IMG/VR virus record: IMGVR_UViG_3300008954_000049
Coordinates: 1-64,000 of that record
Length of the DNA: 64,000 nucleotides
Direction: 5' to 3' (one strand)
Source of the DNA: a virus
Part shown: in pieces, positions 25,724 to 33,400 of the stretch
Layout of the letters: every line of letters begins with the position of its first letter
How positions within the stretch are numbered: position 1 is the first letter of the stretch
The notes under the pieces: model-generated
Database searches by the model: none
Seen by the model: only the letters and a program-made list of their open reading frames with translations
What the model was told of the DNA's origin: nothing
Program-made: the position numbers and the translations under genes

Positions 25724-27431
25724 GTCGAACGACCCCGACGACACGACGGTCGTCCGCAAGGTGGCAGACCGGAAGGGTGTGACGGTGGGCAAGCCCACGA
25801 AGATCGTCACGTCGTCGATGAAGGCCGCCGCGTGCGGTGTCGGCGGCGGCTACGGCGGTGCTGCGGGCGGCTCCATGATGGGGGCGGGCGGCAACTTCTA
25901 CTCGCCCGAGCTGTCCACCGACTTCCTCGAACTGCCGCAGAGCGACGACGAGAAGCGCAACTTCTACCGCTTCTTCTACGACCACGACCCCTTCGTCGGC
26001 CAGGCCATCGACCTGCTCGACGAGCTGCCGCTCTCGAAGGTCCGCCTCCGCAAGCCGAAGGCCCGCAACGAGAAGCTCGCCTCTGCGTCGCTTCGCTTCT
26101 GCGAGAACTGGGCGAAGCGGCAGGGGCTCCTTCACCGGCTGATGGAGATCAACCACGAGTGGAACCTGCTCGGCGAGGCCCACATCTTCTGCGAGGACAC
26201 CTCGCCGGACATGCCGGAGGACATCGAGTTCGAGATCGTCCGCGAGATCACCAAGGACGGTGAGATCGTCGAGCGCAAGGTCCGGCACGAGGACGCCAAC
26301 GAGCGCATGGCGGCCTGGCTCAAGAAGAACTACAAGGGCTGGACGGCCATCCGCTGCCTGCCCCCCGAGCAGATCCACGTCGAGAGCTTCCCCTTCACGG
26401 ACGAGAAGCTCATCGAGCTGATCCCCGACTCGAAGACGAAGGCGGTCATCAACCGAGCAGCCTCCGGGGACCCCCACGCGGCCCGCGTCGTGAACTCGAT
26501 GCCCGAGGACGTGGTGGCGGCCATCGCCGAGGGGCAGAACATCCCGCTGAACACGGACCCGGAGGCGGGGTCGTTCTACTACCTGATGGCCCGCAAGAAG
26601 TCGCAGTATGAGCCCCGTGGCAAGAGCATCCTGCTCCGCTGCCTGCGGACGCTCGTCTTCCGCGACAAGGTCCGCCAGAGCCTCACGTCCATCGCCTCGC
26701 GGCACATGACGCCCTACCGGCTCATCTACGCCGAGGACATGAACGCGGAGCAGACCGAGGACCTCCGCGAGCAGGTGGACCTGGCCCTTCAGGACCCCGA
26801 CTTCTCCATCATCACCAACTTCCAGGTGACGTGGGAGGAGATGGGGGCGGACCAGCGGCTCCCCGACTGGTCGTGGGTCTTCGACTTCACCGACCGCCAG
26901 ATGTACGCGGGCCTCGGGGTCACCGAGAGCCTGCTCTCCGGCGAGTCCAGCTACTCCGGTGACCGCATCAACCTGGAGGTCATCAACCAGCGGTTCATGC
27001 TCAACCGGGAGACGTTGCAGGGGTTGGTGGAGGAGCAGTTCTTCCGGCCGATGTGCGCCCGCATGGGGTTCGTCGAGGAAGACGAGGACGGCAACCTCCA
27101 GGTCATCGTCCCCCGCTTGTCGTTCACCCGGCTGTCGTTCCGCGACAACACCGAGACGTTCGACGCCCTGATGAACCTCTACCAGAAGGGCTCGCTGGAC
27201 ATCGACACGATCCTCGAACACCTGAACCTCGACCCGGTGACGGTGCGCGAGAAGCTCATGCAGGACGTGGGCACCGTGCAGGACGCGACGTTCAACGAGC
27301 TGTTCCGTGGCCTCTACTCGCGGGTCGGCGACGCCCTGGCGGAGAACAGCGACTTCGCCGAGAAGATCGCCGAGTACCTCGGGCTGAAGTACGAGAAGCC
27401 ACAGGAAGAGGGCGGCGGCCGGTTCGGGTAG
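25716..27431 (+). CDS. Portal protein
   Basis: 571 aa. A Gly-rich N-terminus precedes a typical portal core: FYRFFYDHDPFVGQAIDLLD, then LHRLMEINHEWNLLGEAHIF and a long beta/alpha region ending in helices around RETLQGLVEEQFFRPM. Size, order after TerL and this wing/stem pattern fit the dodecameric DNA-entry portal. It should bind TerL during packaging and the head-tail connector afterwards. Confidence 0.85.
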   Translation: MARSNDPDDTTVVRKVADRKGVTVGKPTKIVTSSMKAAACGVGGGYGGAAGGSMMGAGGNFYSPELSTDFLELPQSDDEKRNFYRFFYDHDPFVGQAIDLLDELPLSKVRLRKPKARNEKLASASLRFCENWAKRQGLLHRLMEINHEWNLLGEAHIFCEDTSPDMPEDIEFEIVREITKDGEIVERKVRHEDANERMAAWLKKNYKGWTAIRCLPPEQIHVESFPFTDEKLIELIPDSKTKAVINRAASGDPHAARVVNSMPEDVVAAIAEGQNIPLNTDPEAGSFYYLMARKKSQYEPRGKSILLRCLRTLVFRDKVRQSLTSIASRHMTPYRLIYAEDMNAEQTEDLREQVDLALQDPDFSIITNFQVTWEEMGADQRLPDWSWVFDFTDRQMYAGLGVTESLLSGESSYSGDRINLEVINQRFMLNRETLQGLVEEQFFRPMCARMGFVEEDEDGNLQVIVPRLSFTRLSFRDNTETFDALMNLYQKGSLDIDTILEHLNLDPVTVREKLMQDVGTVQDATFNELFRGLYSRVGDALAENSDFAEKIAEYLGLKYEKPQEEGGGRFG

Positions 27432-27439
27432 GCGGGCGG

Positions 27440-27469
27440 TCGTTTGCCTATGAACCGTCTTCGACAGAA
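27440..27469 (+). promoter_or_regulatory. Two-box late element, copy 3
   Basis: GGTCGTTTG-CCTATG (box A 27447-27452) and a variant box B ACAGAA (27464-27469), again 17 nt apart. It precedes the 8.4-kb multi-enzyme gene by 16 nt. Confidence 0.55.
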
Positions 27470-27485
27470 GACGTAGGAGCGACTG

Positions 27486-30400
27486 GTGGCAGTGCCGACC
27501 CACATCGCGATGAGCAGCTCGGCGTCCCTGGCGCTGATGAAGTTCTTGTCGGACCTGGCGAAGCGCCTGGGGGTCGGCAGGCACGTCTACGTCGTGGGCG
27601 GGGCCGTCCGCAACTTCGTCATCCGCCGCCCGATCAAGGACATCGACGTGGTCATCGACTCGGTGGCCCTGCGCGGCAAGGACTCCGACTGGTTCGCCAA
27701 GGAGGTCGCCAAGGCCATCCCCGCGAAGACCCGCATCCAGACCAACGACTACGGCGTCGCCCTGCTGCACATCGTGGGCGACTGGATGCTCGGGGAGGAG
27801 AACCTCCAGGGCGAGGACATCGAGATCGCCAACGCCCGCATCGAGTCCTACACGGACGGCGGGTACAAGCCCACGCACGTCGAGAAGGCGACCATCGAGG
27901 ACGACGCCCGTCGCCGCGAGTTCACCTTCAACTGCATGGCCGGGGACACCCTAATCCCTACTGAGAAGGGCATCCTCCGCATCGACCAGATCGCCTCTCG
28001 TGACGGGGGGGATCATCAGGACATCCGGTTGACCGTGGCGGGGCAGGACGGCCCTTCGACTGCTGTGGGGTGGCAGTACAGCGGCTACGCCCCCACCCTG
28101 CGGGTGACGACTGAGTGGGGTCATTCTTTCTCCTGCACGCCCCACCATCCGGTTCTGGTCCTTCGGGGCCACGACCACGAGTGGGTTCAGGCGGACCAGC
28201 TTGAGGAAGGTGACCTGCTCTGTGTGCCCGTGCGGCAGGTGGCGAGGCGGACGCCCCTTGCTCTCGACCTGCCCGATCCGGTACAGCCCAAGCGTGGGCG
28301 ACTCAAGGATGTCCGCAAGCCTGAGAGGATGACGCCCGAACTGGCGTTCCTGATCGGGTGCATCGTGGCCGAGGGGTCGAACACCCACAAGCGGGTGTCG
28401 TTCAGCAACTCTGATCCAGCCCTCATCTCCCACTACGTCGAGTGCTTCCACGCCACCTTCGGGTTCCAGCCCTCCCGCAACAAGGTGGTCGAGAAGGGGT
28501 CCGTCCGCATCTTGCGTGGGGTGGAGTTTGTCGCCAGCGCAGACGGCTACGACATCTACGCCGACAGCAAGGCCGTGGTCGGATGGCTGGAAGACCTCGG
28601 CCTGTACTGCGGGGGGTCCAAGGACGGCAAGTCAGCCTCCCACCACAAGATCGTCCCGTGGTCCATCCTGCAAGCTGACGAGCGAAGTCAGTGGGCGTTT
28701 CTTGCGGCCTATCTGGAGGGTGACGGCTCGATCCGGCCCGAGACGGGGCGTATCACCTACTGCTCGGCGTCCCCCCATGTTCGCCAGCAGTTGCAGGTGC
28801 TTCTCGGTGCTCACGGCATTTTGAGCAAGGTGAAGGGCAGGTTCGTCTACATCAACGCTGTGGATTCGGCTCTCCTGTGGGAGAAAATCCAACCGTGGAT
28901 GGTCACCAAGGGGTTCGATTACACCCGGCGGGACAACAAAGCCCGCAACCGCTACGGCATCCCCGCAGAGTACATTCGGGGGTTCCTTGCCGGGCGGAAG
29001 CAGGACACCAGCCGGGCCGTCTACGCCACGGACGGGGATGGGTTCAGAACCCTCCCCGATGTCCATGAGCCTGTTCGGAAGGTTCAGCGGCTTCTCCACG
29101 ATGCTCATGCCCGAGGGGGTTTCGACGGGTTCCTGGCGAGCCTCAAGGCCATCAGCCCGGACGAGTTTGCCAAGCTCCAGCGGTTGTTCGACCTCGGTTA
29201 CCAGTACGTCGAGGTCACGTCGGTTGAGGATGCGGGGCAGCAGGACGTATTCGACATCTCGATGGGCGAGGGGGTCGAGCCTGCTTTCGTGGCGAACGGG
29301 GTGGTGGTCCACAACACGCTGATGTGGCGGCTGCAAGACCTGGCGAACGGCCCGGACAAGGCCGAGATCATCGACCTGACCGGGTGCGGGCTCGCCGACC
29401 TGGCGGCGGGCTCGATGAAGTGCCCGTCCAGCCCGGACAAGACCTTCACCGACGACGCGACCCGCATGGTCCGGGCCATCAAGTTCATCGTGAAGTACGG
29501 CTTCAAGCTGACGCCCGACACCGAGGCGGCCATCCGGCGGCACAAGGGCAAGCTCAAGAACATCAAGCCGGGCCACCTGAGCACCATGCTCGTCGATCTC
29601 CTGCGGGAGCCCACTGCGAAGAAGGCTCTGGAGGAGATGCAGCGGCTCGGGCTGCTCGACGAGATCAAGGACATCGCGCAGAGCAACGGGGCGATGGCGA
29701 ACGCCCTGTTCAACGTGGCCGATGAGACGCGCTCGGATGCCCTGTTCGCGATGATGGACATGGGGCTCCCGAGCGGGAAGCGGCTCGGGTTCCTCGACCG
29801 CTACCAGGTCGCCCGCCTGCGGGAGATCGCGGTGGACCTGTCGTTTGACGCCACCGACCAGTTCATCGCGGCCCTCAAGCAGCCCGGCAAGGTGCTGGAC
29901 ATGCGGTCGCTCATCAAGGAGTTCGGGCTCCGGGGCCAGCAGATCGCACAGGTCACCGACCTGGCTCGCCGTCACCTGCTCGACAGTCCGTCCCTCGTGA
30001 CCGACAAGCGGCGGCTGACGCAGCGCGTCAGGCTCGACCTTCAGGGTGGCCGCACGGCGGCGATGGCCCCGACCTGGTTCCCCGATGAGGGCGACCAGGT
30101 GACGAGCATCGAGGCGGGCGACGGGTGGGCCTACATCGGCTTCGACTCCGGCCAGGAGGTCGGCCTGCCGACCGACGAGCGGCGGAGCCAGGGCTGGAAG
30201 GCAGCTCGCACGGCGGCCGTGAAGGGCTCCGGGGCGAAGGTGGGGCTGATGCTCCCGCTGCCGGAGGAGTTGGCCGCGAAGTTCCCGAGCCTCGGCGACG
30301 AGGACGACAGCCCGCCCCACTGCACGCTGCTCTACGTGGGGGACGTGCGCGGGCGAGAGGCCGAGTTCCTGGCAGCCGTGCAGGCCGAGGCCAGCCAGTA

Positions 30401-33400
30401 CCGGCCGATGCGGGCCACCATCCAGCCCCTCGACTACTTCGAGCACCCGGAGAAGGAACGCCGAGTGGCGTACTGCCCGGTGCGGTTCGACGGGTACATG
30501 GACCAGCTTCGAGACGGCATCCGGGTTCGGCTGACCGATGCCGGGTTCGCCCTGAAGGACCGCTCGCTCCTCATCTACAACCCGCACATCACCCTCGCCT
30601 ACCTGGACGGGCTCGACTCGAAGTACGAGGGCCAGGTGCCCACGGGTTCGTGGACGGTCGAGGGCCTGGCGGTGTGGGGGATGGCGAAGCCCGAGACGTA
30701 CCCGCTGTCCCGCACGGCGAAGAAGTTCGAGCTGGAGATCGGCGACCCGCTGTTCACGGGCAAGTACCTCAACAGCCCCGGCCGCATCGAGGGTTTCGGC
30801 GAGAACGAGAAGGGCGACCCCACGGTCATCGTTCGCAAGCGTCCGAAGAAGGACCAGGGCGGGCAGGGGGCCAAGAAGGAGGTCAAGCTCTTCAAGGTCC
30901 GTTACGACAAGGACCAGGCCGCCCGCGACAAGGCGGAGAAGTCCGCTCGTGAGTTCGGCACGGACGAGGCCCGCAAGGAGTACCTGCGGGAGCACCCTGG
31001 AGCTGACCCGAAGAACCACACCGTCACCGACGACGCGCCCGAGGCCGAGGATGACAAGCCGAAGCGCGGGAAGCTGCGGTCGGCCGTCAGCGGTGCAGCG
31101 GCTATCGCGAAGAAGGTCATCAAGCGGAAGGTCGAGCGGGGCAAGGACGTGGCCTCCGGGGTGGCGAAGCTCCTCAAGGGCGACGTGCCAGACCCGAAGG
31201 AGCGTGCCCGCATCGCTCGGCTGCTCATCCGCGAGGTGATGAAGGGCGGCATCAACGCCGCCATGTACGTCGCGATCCCGCCCCCGCCCGGCTACATCTT
31301 CGCGAAGAAGGTGGTCGCCGAGGCCACCAAGCTGCTCGACAAGAAGCTCGAAGCCCGGTTCGGCGTCAGCAAGGTGGGCGGCGAGCTGACCGAGGACGCC
31401 CTCGCGCAGATGGTGCAGGACTCGCTCAACGAGGCTGTGGACGCTGTGGGGCAGTCGAAGGAGGCCAACGCGGCCATCCGGCGGCTGTGCGACCGCTACA
31501 ACCAGGCGACCATGCACCGCGTCGTCCTCGAAGTCGGTGCCGACGACATCACGAAGAGCGTCCCCATCGACTCCCTCGCCCTGCTGTTCAACAGGCAGTT
31601 CGCCGACGCCGTGCAGGCGTCCGGGGAGGAGGAGACGATCGTTCCGTTGCACCTGCTGGCCGAGACGCAGCCGTCTCCGGTGGACAGCACGATGCCGCTC
31701 TACGGCCAGGGCCGCCCGGCCCTGCCTCGCGGTGAAGCGGGCGAGGTCGAGATCCACAGGATGCTCGTGGACCGGGTGGCCTCCCGGTACGCGCAGCGGT
31801 TCGGCCCGAACACCCCGCTGATGGAGCACGAGGGCAACAAGGTCAAGTACCGGGTCAAGTCCGACAGCGACGCCATCCTCGCAGGCGTCTACTACGGCCG
31901 AGCCCGCATCGGCGGGCTCCACGCCAGCGTGATGCGCTACCCCGAGCGGGAGACGTGTGGGCGGGATGTCCTGAAGCTGCTGGCGAAGTACCCGCAGGTC
32001 GAGGACACCAGCCGACCTCGGTGGGTGGCGAGCGACGGGGAGGAGCGGACGAACACCCGAGCCCTCCAGGTCTACAAGGCGTTCATCACCGACGAGAGCA
32101 AGCAGGGCCTCGGCATCGGCAAGGCGATGTACCTGGCCGTCATGGTCGAGTGGTTCAAGAAGGTCGGCCCCTTCCTGTTCATGCCCTACGAGTGCTCCGG
32201 CGGCTCCGGCACCAGCACCGCTGCCGGGCGGGTGTGGAAGAGCCTCGCGCGCGACTTCCCCTCCTCCGGCAACGTCATCGCCGTGCTCCGGGCACCGACC
32301 CTGCCCGGCGGCCTGAAGACGGCGGCCAAGGGCACGAAGAAGAAGGTCAAGAACCAGAAGGGCGAGCAGGTCACGGTCTACGAGTACAGCGAGGGCCAGG
32401 TCCAGCACCGCAACCGCGAGAAGGCGAAGAAGGTCGAGAAGCTCCGGCAGAACCTCGACAAGCTGCGCGGCCAGATCGGCAAGGACCTCAAGTCGAAGGA
32501 CGAGAAGACCCGGCTGTGCGCCCTGGCCGTGGGCCTGATGAACGACACCTACGAGCGGGTCGGCAACCCCGGTTCGGCGAAGGACGGCCACTTCGGGGTC
32601 ACCGGCTGGCAGGCGAAGCACGTCACCCTCTCCGGCGGCAAGGCGACCATCAAGTACGTCGGCAAGTCCGGGGTGAGCCAGACGAAGACCACCAGCGACT
32701 CCGGCCTGGTCAGCGGGCTCCGCGAGGCCCTGAAGGGCAAGTCCGGCACCGACCCCGTGTTCGAGGGCGTCGAGGCAGGCGACGTGAACGCCTACCTGAA
32801 GCCCCACGGCATCACCGCGAAGGACATCCGGGGGCTGCACGCCAACCGCGAAGTCCAGACCCGGCTCAAGGCCATCCGGGGCAAGGGCGGCAAGCTCCCG
32901 ACCGACAAGAAGGAGCGGGAGCAGAAGCTCAAGAAGGAGTTCCAGCAGGCGCTCGATGAGGCGGCCAAGGAGGTGGGGCACGAGGCCAGCACGCTCCGCA
33001 GCCAGTACCTCGTGCCGGGCCTCGAAGACACCTTCATGCGGGACGGCACGGTCAAGGAGAAGCTCGACAAGCAGGGGCGGCTCTCGTGGGGCCTGCGGCA
33101 GATCCTCGGCCGAGCCGACGAGATCGTCGCGGTCTTCGGGTGGGGCGAGTCCGAGATGACCAGCGTGAACGAGGACCCCGAGAAGGACCTCGGCGGCGGG
33201 CTCATCGGCTACGTCTGGCGGACCGGCCGCCAGTGGTACAGCATGGCGAAGGGCTCGATGCAGTCGGAGAAGCGGCGGAACCGGGCGCACGGCGTCTACG
33301 GTCTTCGTCACCCGATGCGCCTCGCGGCCGACAAGGTCGCCATCATCTCCATCTACAACGCCTGGCCGGAGGAGGTGGGCTACACCAGCCCGGACCCGCT

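Noticed and set aside
32340-33060. Tyrosine-recombinase integrase
   Set aside because: The residue spacing and ERVGN/YVGKSGV contexts fit TopIB better, it is fused within a virion-region protein, and no attachment site or lysogeny genes are nearby.
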